Positions 1-5,313 of a DNA stretch of 5,313 nucleotides are shown one piece after another. The stretch spans positions 1-5,313 of the forward strand of contig JAGBZQ010000061.1 of the NCBI GenBank assembly GCA_017628165.1, written 5' to 3'. This DNA comes from Kiritimatiellia bacterium. GTDB taxonomy: Bacteria > Verrucomicrobiota > Kiritimatiellia > RFP12 > UBA1067. The notes beneath the pieces are model-generated. The model was not told the DNA's origin. It searched no databases and saw only the letters and a list, made by a program, of their open reading frames with translations. The position numbers and the translations under genes were made by a program. Numbering within the stretch: position 1 is the stretch's first letter; every line of letters begins with the position of its first letter.

Positions 1-1
1 C

Positions 2-109
2 GTGAAGTCTATTATCGGCCTTACCCCGAGGATTATTCTCGTCGGGCCTGGCACGCTTCCCAGGAGCGAGGGCAAGATTAAGCGTGTAATCGACAACAGG
101 AGGAAGTGA
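2..109 (+). CDS. paaK: Phenylacetate-CoA ligase (PaaK family), C-terminal end only
   Basis: Only the last 35 codons and the TGA stop are present; the gene begins before the window. The visible peptide carries GLTPRIILVGPGTLPRSEGK followed by IKRVIDNRRK, which matches the C-terminus of PaaK-type AMP-forming ligases. The GTLPRSEGK segment corresponds to the A10 motif of the ANL superfamily, whose lysine orients the carboxylate and ATP during adenylation. Known members activate phenylacetate or related aryl acids to CoA thioesters in the cytoplasm. In anaerobes they often sit next to indolepyruvate:ferredoxin oxidoreductase genes and an ACT-domain gene, and an ACT gene does follow here after one base. 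The exact substrate cannot be judged from this tail. The family call rests on a short but characteristic stretch. Confidence 0.85.
   Translation: MKSIIGLTPRIILVGPGTLPRSEGKIKRVIDNRRK
98..103 (+). promoter_or_regulatory. Strong Shine-Dalgarno site for the ACT-domain gene
   Basis: AGGAGG lies seven bases before the ATG at 111. It is embedded in the last arginine codons of the upstream PaaK gene, which points to translational coupling of the two genes. Confidence 0.85.
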
Positions 110-110
110 G

Positions 111-494
111 ATGATAGCGAGTCAAATCAGCATTTTTCTTGAAAACAAGCCCGGGCAGCTTGCTGCTATCTGCAAGGCGCTCGCGAAGGCTGACGTCAAT
201 ATCGTGACGCTTTCTCTTGCCGACACGGCTGACTTTGGGATCGTGCGCCTTATCGTGGCCGACCATGCAAAGGGCTGCGAGGCTCTTCGCGCGGCAGGCT
301 TCGCTGTCACGGAGACGGAGATTGTCGCCGTGACTGTGCCCGATACCCCCGGCGGAATGGCCGATCTCATGCAGCGCTTCGATGATGCCGGAGCGGATAT
401 CGAGTATTCGTATGCATACTCTGGCCCAGGAGGAAAGGCTGTTCTCGTTTTCCGTTTCAAAGATAACGCCAAGGCTATTGCTGCTTTAGCGTAA
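111..494 (+). CDS. Tandem ACT-domain protein, PaaK-associated
   Basis: This 127-residue protein consists almost wholly of two ACT units, about residues 4-66 and 70-127. The first shows the typical ENKPGQLAAICKALAKADVN stretch, with the strand-turn-helix glycine at 15 and a following DFGIVRLIV strand (42-49). The second has VPDTPGGMADLMQRFDDAGA (76-95) and ends in AVLVFRFKD. ACT domains bind small ligands, commonly amino acids, and usually regulate enzymes. Stand-alone double-ACT proteins of this size are regularly encoded beside PaaK ligases in anaerobic bacteria and archaea, where an allosteric or aryl-amino-acid sensing role is presumed rather than proven. The start is set by the strong AGGAGG seven bases upstream and lies one base after the PaaK stop. 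There is no catalytic domain, signal peptide or membrane segment. Confidence 0.9.
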   Translation: MIASQISIFLENKPGQLAAICKALAKADVNIVTLSLADTADFGIVRLIVADHAKGCEALRAAGFAVTETEIVAVTVPDTPGGMADLMQRFDDAGADIEYSYAYSGPGGKAVLVFRFKDNAKAIAALA

Positions 495-509
495 GGGGCT
501 TTTTGAGGC

Positions 510-1571
510 GTGAAAGATTTTTTCAACGGCGTAAGACGGCACATAGGTAGGCTGGATGCCGAGCACCTGCGGGAGCAGTACGCTCATCTTTCAGACGAGC
601 TTATTGCGCTTGATACGCTGTTTAAGACGATTTCTCTCGGCATCATCCTTCTTGATGAGCATGGCGAGATTGTTAAAACCAATCCTGCCGCCAAGGAGCT
701 TTTGGGGATCGCCCCGGCGGATGCTCTAAGCGCTCTTCAGATTCCTCTCGGGAAAGCGATGAAGCGCGATGTTGATATAACGTATCCCGAGGAGCGGACG
801 CTTGAGATAAAGAGCGTTCCTGTGGAGGCCGGGACGCTTGTTTATATTGCCGATGTGACATCGGAGCGCGAGCGCACGGAGGAGGAGCTGCGTATTGGCG
901 CTACACGAGCGGTAAGAGATCTTGCCGCAGGCGTTGCTCATGAAATCGGCAACCCCCTGAACGCGCTTTCGCTTAATCTGCAGCTCATTAAGCGCTCTTG
1001 CCCTGATGAGGGTGGCGTAGACGAATGTCTGAGGCAGGTTGAGCGTCTTTCCGGTATTATTCAGGGTTTTCTCCAGGCTTTAAGGCCGTCTAAGCCGAAT
1101 CTTGTGCGCGGATCTCTGGCCGAGCCGATAAGGAGCTGCCTCGCCACGATGAAGCATCTTTTTGAGGAACGCAGCATTTCCGTCACGCTCAATTTGGCGG
1201 CGGGTGCAATTCCGTCCGTTGCGCTTGATTCGGCGCAGATGGAGCAGGTGTTTTTCAATCTTCTTAAAAATGCGATTGAGGCTGTCCGCGATGGAGGCGC
1301 GGTGGATATCGGCATTTCGTATGACGACAACGATGTTATAACTACTATCCGCGACAACGGCCTTGGGATGGATGGTGAGCAGGTGGTGCATCTTTTTGAG
1401 CCTTATCGCACATCCAAGGAGCATGGCACGGGCCTTGGTCTTATGATTACCTCGCGTATTGTCCGTGATCATGGCGGAACAATCGGCGTTGAGTCAGAGG
1501 AGGGCAAGGGGACTCTTTTTACGGTAAGGCTTCCGCGCATCGAGCGGAGAATAAGGGCATTGAAAGGCTGA
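510..1571 (+). CDS. Soluble PAS-domain sensor histidine kinase, NtrB/AtoS-like
   Basis: This 353-residue kinase has no membrane segment, so it should sense a cytoplasmic signal or a partner protein. Residues about 33-118 form a PAS domain (LGIILLDEHGEIVKTNPAAK at 43-62). The dimerisation/phosphoacceptor helix follows, with the H-box VAHEIGNPLNAL and phospho-acceptor His144. The ATPase domain has the N-box FFNLLKNAIEA (Asn254), the G1 box RDNGLGM (281-287), the F-box LFEPYRTSKEHG (295-306) and the G2 box GTGLGL (306-311), all intact. It is expected to autophosphorylate and pass phosphate to the response regulator encoded four bases downstream. The start is GTG at 510, the first start codon after an in-frame TGA at 504-506. 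The best ribosome site is AAGGGG at 493-498, overlapping the ACT stop with a rather long 11-base spacing. The signal is unknown. Confidence 0.93.
   Translation: MKDFFNGVRRHIGRLDAEHLREQYAHLSDELIALDTLFKTISLGIILLDEHGEIVKTNPAAKELLGIAPADALSALQIPLGKAMKRDVDITYPEERTLEIKSVPVEAGTLVYIADVTSERERTEEELRIGATRAVRDLAAGVAHEIGNPLNALSLNLQLIKRSCPDEGGVDECLRQVERLSGIIQGFLQALRPSKPNLVRGSLAEPIRSCLATMKHLFEERSISVTLNLAAGAIPSVALDSAQMEQVFFNLLKNAIEAVRDGGAVDIGISYDDNDVITTIRDNGLGMDGEQVVHLFEPYRTSKEHGTGLGLMITSRIVRDHGGTIGVESEEGKGTLFTVRLPRIERRIRALKG
1562..1567 (+). promoter_or_regulatory. Ribosome binding site deciding the response-regulator start
   Basis: GAAAGG ends eight bases before the ATG at 1576 and five before the adjacent GTG at 1573. 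The spacing and the ATG codon favour 1576, which also puts the phosphorylated aspartate at position 54 as in classical NtrC. Either start changes the protein by one residue. Confidence 0.55.
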
Positions 1572-1575
1572 TGTG

Positions 1576-2943
1576 ATGGACAAGCGCAAGATACTCATAG
1601 TGGATGATGAAAAGCCTACGCGCGAGGTGATGGCGCGCATACTCGCGCCGTCGTATGAATGTCTTATGGCTCCCGATGCGGAGGGTGCCCTTGAAATACT
1701 GTCCGGAACGCCGGGAATCTCGCTTCTTGTCACTGACTATAAAATGCCTGGCGACAATGGAATTGCGCTTATTAAAAAGGCCAAGGCGGCCTTTCCGAAT
1801 TTGGCGGCTATTCTCGTGACGGCATTCGGCGAAATCGAGCTTGCCGTGGCGGCGATGAAGGAAGGCGCTGACGATTTTCTCACGAAGCCCATTACAGACA
1901 TTGCCGAGATGGAGCTCAGAATAGAGAAGGCGATTGAGAAGTACGCCATACACGTGAAAGCCGATGCTCTTCCGTGCGAGGCTTCCACCGGCAAGGGGTT
2001 TGAAGCGTTTACCGGCGATTCGCCGGCGATGGAGAAGGTTTACAGGCTTGTGCGACTTGCCGCTCGCTCCGACGCGAATGTTGTAGTGGAGGGGGCTTCG
2101 GGTACAGGCAAGGAGCTTGTGGCGCGTGCGCTCCACGATCTTTCTCAGCGCGCCAAGGGGCCTTTCGTGGCGTTTGAATGTGCCGCGCTTTCGCCTACGC
2201 TTATCGAGTCAGAGCTTTTTGGGCATGAGAAAGGTGCATTTACCGGGGCGGATCGCCTCAAGATTGGCAAGTTCGAGGCGGCAAATGGAGGGACGCTCTT
2301 TCTCGACGAGATCACAGAAATCGATCTTGCCACTCAGGTCAAGTTGTTGCGCGTTATCGAGACGCGCAAGATTCAGCGTGTAGGCGGCAATGAAGATATC
2401 GCTGTGGATTTCAGGCTCGTCGCGGCCACAAACAGAAATCTTCTTCAGTATGTCCGCGAAGGCAAGTTCAGGGAAGATCTCTATTACCGTCTTGATGTGA
2501 TAGATATTCATCTTCCTCAGCTTAAGGATCGTCCAGGTGATGTGGAGTTGCTTGCTTTGCGGTTCCTCAAAGAGTCGGCGCAGAAGAATTCTGTGGATGT
2601 TACGGGTATGGATGAGAGCGTGATGAAGGCGCTCAAGGATTACTCGTGGCCGGGGAATGTTCGCCAACTCAGGAATGTGGTGGAGAAAATGGTGGTTCTT
2701 TCGTCAGGCGGCACGCTTACTCTTGACGATGTTCCACGTGAAATTTTAGAGGAGCGCCTCACTTCATCTGCGTCCGTTCCGGGTGAAGCGCTTTTGCCCG
2801 TCGCCCCGCTTGCAACAGCTGAGAAGGATGCTGTCCTGAAGGCTCTTGCAGAATGTGCAGGCAATAAGACGAAAGCGGCGGAGGCTCTTGGAATTTCCCG
2901 TCGAACGCTTCACCGCAAGCTCAATGAATGGAGGGTTAAATGA
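1576..2943 (+). CDS. NtrC-type sigma-54-dependent response regulator
   Basis: The 455-residue protein has the full NtrC architecture. The receiver domain (about 1-120) has the acidic pair Asp10-Asp11, phosphorylation site Asp54 in TDYKMPG, Thr82 and Lys104. The AAA+ domain (about 145-385) has Walker A GASGTGKE (173-180), the sigma-54 contact loop GAFTGA (220-225), Walker B LFLDE (241-245), sensor I ATNRNL, arginine-finger region FREDLYYRL (Arg299, Arg305) and sensor II WPGNVRQLRN (358-367). A Fis-type helix-turn-helix lies at about 430-452 (NKTKAAEALGISRRTLHRKL). The intact GAFTGA loop means it should truly activate sigma-54 RNA polymerase once phosphorylated by the upstream kinase. The gene starts four bases after the kinase stop and its TGA overlaps the next gene's ATG. 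Targets are unknown; no convincing -24/-12 promoter was found here. Confidence 0.96.
   Translation: MDKRKILIVDDEKPTREVMARILAPSYECLMAPDAEGALEILSGTPGISLLVTDYKMPGDNGIALIKKAKAAFPNLAAILVTAFGEIELAVAAMKEGADDFLTKPITDIAEMELRIEKAIEKYAIHVKADALPCEASTGKGFEAFTGDSPAMEKVYRLVRLAARSDANVVVEGASGTGKELVARALHDLSQRAKGPFVAFECAALSPTLIESELFGHEKGAFTGADRLKIGKFEAANGGTLFLDEITEIDLATQVKLLRVIETRKIQRVGGNEDIAVDFRLVAATNRNLLQYVREGKFREDLYYRLDVIDIHLPQLKDRPGDVELLALRFLKESAQKNSVDVTGMDESVMKALKDYSWPGNVRQLRNVVEKMVVLSSGGTLTLDDVPREILEERLTSSASVPGEALLPVAPLATAEKDAVLKALAECAGNKTKAAEALGISRRTLHRKLNEWRVK
2930..2934 (+). promoter_or_regulatory. Shine-Dalgarno site for the Cys-rich protein gene
   Basis: GGAGG lies five bases before the ATG at 2940 and eight bases before a second in-frame ATG at 2943, inside the last codons of the response regulator. 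It supports translation of the overlapping gene but does not settle which of the two ATGs is used. Confidence 0.7.
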
Positions 2944-3731
2944 TGTCGTTTCTGTTGTTCGCAATTTCTTTCCTGCCGTTTTTCGAGGCGCGGAACACGG
3001 CTGCCAATTATATTGTAAGCCCGCCTGAGGAGGGCGCTGCGGAAGTCAGGTTTGAGAGGCCTGTTCTCGAGCTCGTTTCCAAGTGCCCCGCTTGTGAGGC
3101 AGAGGGTGTCGTTGTGCTTGAAGAGACGGATTTTGGGCAGATAAACGCTACGCGCCTTGGCAAGGCGAAGCGTATTCGTCAGAAGTGTTCCTTCTGCGGG
3201 GGCAAGAAGAGCCTTGTCACGTTTATGAATCCGAATGAGCTTGAAGTTCAGATAGCAAGAGATTTTGAAAAGTACAAAGCTACGCATCTTGCCAAGGGTG
3301 AAATCCCGGTAGGCAATGCCTTTGTTCCAAACGCTTCCTATGAGGCGCTGGACAGGAAGAAGCTCAAACTGATAGAGAAGACTTACGGTGACGCATGCAG
3401 ATCGTGTCATTGGTCCGGCATCGAAGAGTGTGGCAAATGTGACGGGCGCGGCTATGTTAAATGTCCGAACGGCGACTGCAAGGGAGGATGGGCCGTCACT
3501 AAAAACACAACGAGTTATTCCAAGACAAGTTCCGGCGGTATCCGTAATCACGGAAGCTACAATTCCTCCGGTTCGACGCGCCGCTATTCTCGCAAGGAAA
3601 CGAAGGTCACGGTTCAGCTCTGTCCTGACTGCGAGGGTGCGAAGATGATCAGGTGCCCCAAGTGCCTGGGGCGCAAGGCTGAAGTCTGCAAAAAGTGCAA
3701 CGGCCTTGGAATGAAACAGAAGAATTTTTAA
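2940..3731 (+). CDS. Exported or anchored Cys-rich protein with tandem DnaJ-like zinc-finger blocks
   Basis: This 263-residue protein matches no specific named family I can recognise. Residues 3-15 are strongly hydrophobic (SFLLFAISFLPFF) and followed by EARNT, suggesting a signal peptide or N-terminal anchor, although no basic residue precedes them. Sixteen cysteines form eight pairs: 49/52, 83/86, 153/156, 164/167, 175/180, 228/231, 239/242 and 250/253. The first two pairs (CPAC, CSFCGG) look like a zinc ribbon. The other six make two blocks with the same seven-residue spacing between pairs, as in DnaJ CxxCxGxG zinc centres (for example CGKCDGRG, CKKCNGLG). A Ser/Thr/Gly/Asn-rich linker (about 184-227) separates them. 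There is no J domain, so it is not DnaJ. It starts in an ATGA overlap with the regulator gene and is followed after four bases by a Ser/Thr kinase gene. Zinc binding is inferred; function is unknown. Confidence 0.85.
   Translation: MMSFLLFAISFLPFFEARNTAANYIVSPPEEGAAEVRFERPVLELVSKCPACEAEGVVVLEETDFGQINATRLGKAKRIRQKCSFCGGKKSLVTFMNPNELEVQIARDFEKYKATHLAKGEIPVGNAFVPNASYEALDRKKLKLIEKTYGDACRSCHWSGIEECGKCDGRGYVKCPNGDCKGGWAVTKNTTSYSKTSSGGIRNHGSYNSSGSTRRYSRKETKVTVQLCPDCEGAKMIRCPKCLGRKAEVCKKCNGLGMKQKNF
3396..3713 (+). repeat. Internal duplication of a three-cysteine-pair zinc block
   Basis: Within the Cys-rich protein, residues 153-180 and 228-253 repeat the pattern C-x2-C-x7-C-x2-C-x7-C-xn-C, offset by 75 residues. 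The last pair has x4 (CPNGDC) in the first copy and x2 (CKKC) in the second. Residues between the cysteines match loosely (GIEECGKCDGRGYVKC versus GAKMIRCPKCLGRKAEVC), so this is an old protein-level duplication rather than a DNA repeat. Confidence 0.7.
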
Positions 3732-3735
3732 TCAG

Positions 3736-4656
3736 ATGGCAATAAGCCCCATAAAAGTTCAGCTTCCCGGCATCCGCCTTTTGCAACAGATTGGCGAAGG
3801 GGGCATGTCTACCGTGTGGAAGGCGATGGATTTGAAAAGCGGTGGGATCGTGGCCGTAAAGATTCTCAACAGGAATTTTTCGTCCAGCAAGGCCGATCTG
3901 GTGCAGTTTGAGCTGGAGGCCAAGGCCATGGCCGAGATTTCCCATGCGGGAATCGTCAAAAGCTATGAGTTCGGCAATCTCGGAGACATTTGGTATTACG
4001 TGATGGAGTATGTGGACGGATATAACTTCGGAGATCTTCTCCGGCGCAAGCAGCACTTGATAGAGGTGGATTGCCTGCTCATCTGCCAGTCGGTTGCGAT
4101 GGCTCTCGATTATGCGTGGAACGATCACGGAATCGTCCATTGCGACATCAAGCCAGAAAATATAATGATCAACTCCGACGGAGTGGTGAAGCTCACGGAT
4201 CTTGGGCTTTGCTATACCTACCGCTTTTTGCAGGATGAGCGCACGAATGCTCCCGATCATGTGATGGGTACTCCAGGATACATTTCACCTGAGCAGGTTT
4301 ACGGAGACGTTGAGCTTGACTGCCGCTCCGATATTTATTCGCTTGCCGCCACTTTATACCATCTCGCAACCGGCCGCGTTATGTTCCCGGGGCTTGACGC
4401 CGACAGCACCATGCGATCGCACTGTTATCAGATGACGCAGGCCAAGGATCCGCGCGTTTACAGGCCGAATCTTTCGGAAGGATTCTGCCAGATGCTCGAG
4501 GCGATGCTTGTAAAGGACCGCAACGGACGTATTCAGAATTGGAGTGAAGTCTATGCGATGAGCCTTGATGTGGAAAAGGGCGTGTGCTTTAAGAAACGCG
4601 CAGGCGATATGCCTTCGTCGCTCAAGCTGCTTCATTGTGATGAAACGTCTTTTTGA
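3736..4656 (+). CDS. Hanks-type Ser/Thr protein kinase (PknB-like), non-RD, no membrane segment
   Basis: The 306-residue protein is nearly all kinase domain. It has the glycine loop IGEGGMSTV (19-27), the ATP lysine Lys42 in VAVK, the probable helix-C glutamate Glu61, the catalytic loop HCDIKPENIM (135-144) with base Asp137 and Asn142, the metal-binding DLG (155-157), GTPGYISPEQ (178-187) in place of the usual APE, and DIYSLAATLYHLATG (199-213). All catalytic residues are present, so it is probably active. HRD is HCD, which makes it a non-RD kinase, and DFG is DLG. It lacks the PASTA or other sensor domains and membrane helix of many PknB proteins; the last ~25 residues are an unassigned tail. 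The start follows the Cys-rich gene by four bases and no clear Shine-Dalgarno is seen. The 3' end overlaps the sugar transferase gene by 17 bases. Substrates are unknown; the neighbouring proteins are candidates. Confidence 0.93.
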   Translation: MAISPIKVQLPGIRLLQQIGEGGMSTVWKAMDLKSGGIVAVKILNRNFSSSKADLVQFELEAKAMAEISHAGIVKSYEFGNLGDIWYYVMEYVDGYNFGDLLRRKQHLIEVDCLLICQSVAMALDYAWNDHGIVHCDIKPENIMINSDGVVKLTDLGLCYTYRFLQDERTNAPDHVMGTPGYISPEQVYGDVELDCRSDIYSLAATLYHLATGRVMFPGLDADSTMRSHCYQMTQAKDPRVYRPNLSEGFCQMLEAMLVKDRNGRIQNWSEVYAMSLDVEKGVCFKKRAGDMPSSLKLLHCDETSF

Positions 4657-5230
4657 TATAACACTTGTCGTCCTCTCTGCGCCGATCTGGCTGCCGGTCA
4701 GCGCCGCTGTCGCGTTTGCCGTATGGATTACGATGGGTTTCCCTGTAGTTTTTGTTCAGGAGCGCGCTGGGAAGGGAGGAAAGGTTTTCCGCTTCATGAA
4801 GTTTAGATCCATGCGCAGCGGGGACGGTTCTGATTTTGAACGAACCACATCTATCGGGCGTGTCCTGCGCTCGACTTCGCTTGATGAACTTCCGCAGCTC
4901 TGGCATGTTCTTTCAGGAAAGATGTCGCTTGTGGGGCCGCGCCCGTTGCCGGCGAAATATCTGCCGCGCTATTCGCCGGAGCAGTTCCGGCGCCATGAGG
5001 TTCTCCCCGGCATTACCGGCTGGGCGCAGGTGAACGGCAGAAATGCCATTTCCTGGGATCGAAAGTTCGCCCTTGATGTTTGGTATGTGGACAATCGTTC
5101 GCTTTGGCTCGACATAAAGATTGTCTTGATGACTTTCGCAGGGGTTTTAAGGCGTAATGGCGTTAATAGTTCGGACGAGGAGACTATGTCTGAATTCACG
5201 CGCTTGGCCTCTTTAATAAAAAGTGTATAA
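4640..5230 (+). CDS. Monotopic polyprenyl-phosphate sugar-1-phosphate transferase (PglC/EpsL/WcaJ-C type)
   Basis: This 196-residue protein is a minimal bacterial sugar transferase. Such enzymes transfer a sugar-1-phosphate from a UDP-sugar to undecaprenyl phosphate at the inner membrane, starting exopolysaccharide, capsule, O-antigen or glycoprotein glycan synthesis. The N-terminus MKRLFD and a hydrophobic, proline-containing segment (about 7-31) match the re-entrant membrane helix. The core follows, with FRFMKFRSM (50-58), the catalytic Asp82-Glu83 dyad in TSLDELPQLW, MSLVGPRPLP (95-104), LPGITGWAQVNGRN (122-135) and DVWYVDNRSLWLDIKI (146-161). ATG 4640 is chosen because the family begins with this KR-FD motif; in-frame starts further up (GTG 4637, ATG 4565) lie deeper in the kinase gene. 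No Shine-Dalgarno is visible, so coupling to the kinase by the 17-base overlap is likely. The sugar cannot be predicted. No glycosyltransferase cluster is visible nearby. Confidence 0.93.
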   Translation: MKRLFDITLVVLSAPIWLPVSAAVAFAVWITMGFPVVFVQERAGKGGKVFRFMKFRSMRSGDGSDFERTTSIGRVLRSTSLDELPQLWHVLSGKMSLVGPRPLPAKYLPRYSPEQFRRHEVLPGITGWAQVNGRNAISWDRKFALDVWYVDNRSLWLDIKIVLMTFAGVLRRNGVNSSDEETMSEFTRLASLIKSV

Positions 5231-5231
5231 T
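5204..5231 (+). promoter_or_regulatory. Putative sigma-70 promoter at the end of the sugar transferase gene
   Basis: A perfect TATAAT at 5226-5231 lies 16 bases after TTGGCC (5204-5209), which matches four of six bases of the TTGACA box. The -10 box contains the transferase stop codon. The expected start of transcription is near 5238, only about two bases before the ATG at 5240. The call is sequence-based, and an A/T-rich gene end can produce such boxes by chance. Confidence 0.45.
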
Positions 5232-5239
5232 ATCCCTAT

Positions 5240-5313
5240 ATGAAAAAAAATATAGAGCCAGATCAGAAGAAGATTGCAGCGTTAGTTAGGAGCCTTATCG
5301 CCGAGTTGGGCGA
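5240..5313 (+). CDS. Start of a gene, possibly GTP cyclohydrolase I; cut by the window end
   Basis: An ATG nine bases after the transferase stop opens a frame that stays open to the window edge, giving 24 whole codons. The peptide begins MKKNIEPDQ and continues KKIAALVRSLIAELG, an amphipathic helix ending in Gly and then Glu or Asp. This resembles the N-terminal helix of FolE-type GTP cyclohydrolase I, where a similar VR-LL-A-GE segment precedes the DPxREGL motif; that motif would lie just beyond the window. FolE makes dihydroneopterin triphosphate from GTP for folate, and in some bacteria for queuosine and related pathways. The assignment rests on about 15 residues and could be wrong. No Shine-Dalgarno site precedes the ATG, while a good -10 box lies just upstream, so a leaderless transcript is possible. 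Confidence 0.5.
   Translation, partial: MKKNIEPDQKKIAALVRSLIAELG

Noticed and set aside
1424..1438. A sigma-54 promoter-like string, TGGCACG then TTGG with the correct spacing.
   Set aside because: The essential -12 GC is GG here, and the string encodes the conserved GTGLGL ATP-binding motif of the histidine kinase, which explains its composition.
1519..2136. A 205-codon open frame on the minus strand inside the kinase/regulator genes.
   Set aside because: It lies opposite two well-conserved genes, its translation resembles no family I know, and long antisense frames are common at this base composition.
2910..3551. A 213-codon open frame on the minus strand opposite the Cys-rich gene.
   Set aside because: The plus-strand frame has regular cysteine motifs, a good ribosome site and overlap with the regulator gene; the minus-strand product shows no recognisable domain.
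4565..4639. An upstream ATG that would add 25 residues to the sugar transferase.
   Set aside because: The added peptide lies entirely within the kinase coding sequence and has no match to the family, whose N-terminus typically begins at the KR-FD motif found from 4640.
5231..5252. A short AT-rich symmetry (ATAT-ccct-ATAT) before a run of A, considered as a terminator.
   Set aside because: The stem is only four A/T pairs with no U-tract on the plus-strand transcript, and it overlaps the next start codon.

Overview
The window is a densely packed, single-direction (+ strand) stretch of bacterial chromosome of moderate GC. It holds the end of one gene, six complete genes and the start of another, with almost no non-coding DNA. 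Gaps are 1 to 15 bases, or the genes overlap, so most of it reads as one operon or a few coupled ones. No tRNA, rRNA, CRISPR array, insertion sequence or convincing intrinsic terminator was seen. The first promoter must lie upstream of the window. The organism cannot be fixed from sequence alone. An anaerobe-type PaaK/ACT pair, an NtrB/NtrC-type system, a Hanks-type Ser/Thr kinase and Cys-rich DnaJ-like zinc modules together would fit a Planctomycetes-Verrucomicrobia-Lentisphaerae (PVC) type bacterium or a deltaproteobacterium-like lineage; this is a weak inference.

Region 1 (1-494): the last 35 codons of a phenylacetate-CoA ligase (PaaK family), then a tandem ACT-domain protein whose Shine-Dalgarno site lies inside the ligase's last codons. 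This pairing is familiar from anaerobes that handle aryl acids or aromatic amino acids.

Region 2 (510-2943): a soluble PAS-containing histidine kinase and an NtrC-type sigma-54 activator with every key motif intact. They are four bases apart and almost certainly a cognate pair.

Region 3 (2940-4656): a probably exported or membrane-anchored protein with eight cysteine pairs, including two copies of a three-pair zinc-finger-like block. It is followed by a cytoplasmic Hanks-type Ser/Thr kinase with an unusual HCD catalytic motif and a DLG motif.

Region 4 (4640-5313): a small monotopic polyprenyl-phosphate sugar-1-phosphate transferase whose start overlaps the kinase gene by 17 bases. Then comes the start of a gene whose N-terminus resembles GTP cyclohydrolase I. 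A good -10 box spans the transferase stop codon and sits so close to the next ATG that the last gene may be transcribed without a leader.

The most notable points are the J-domain-less Cys-rich protein fused by gene order to a variant Ser/Thr kinase and a glycan-initiating transferase, downstream of a sigma-54 two-component system, and the possible leaderless promoter at the right end. Each protein family is known; any novelty lies in the combination.
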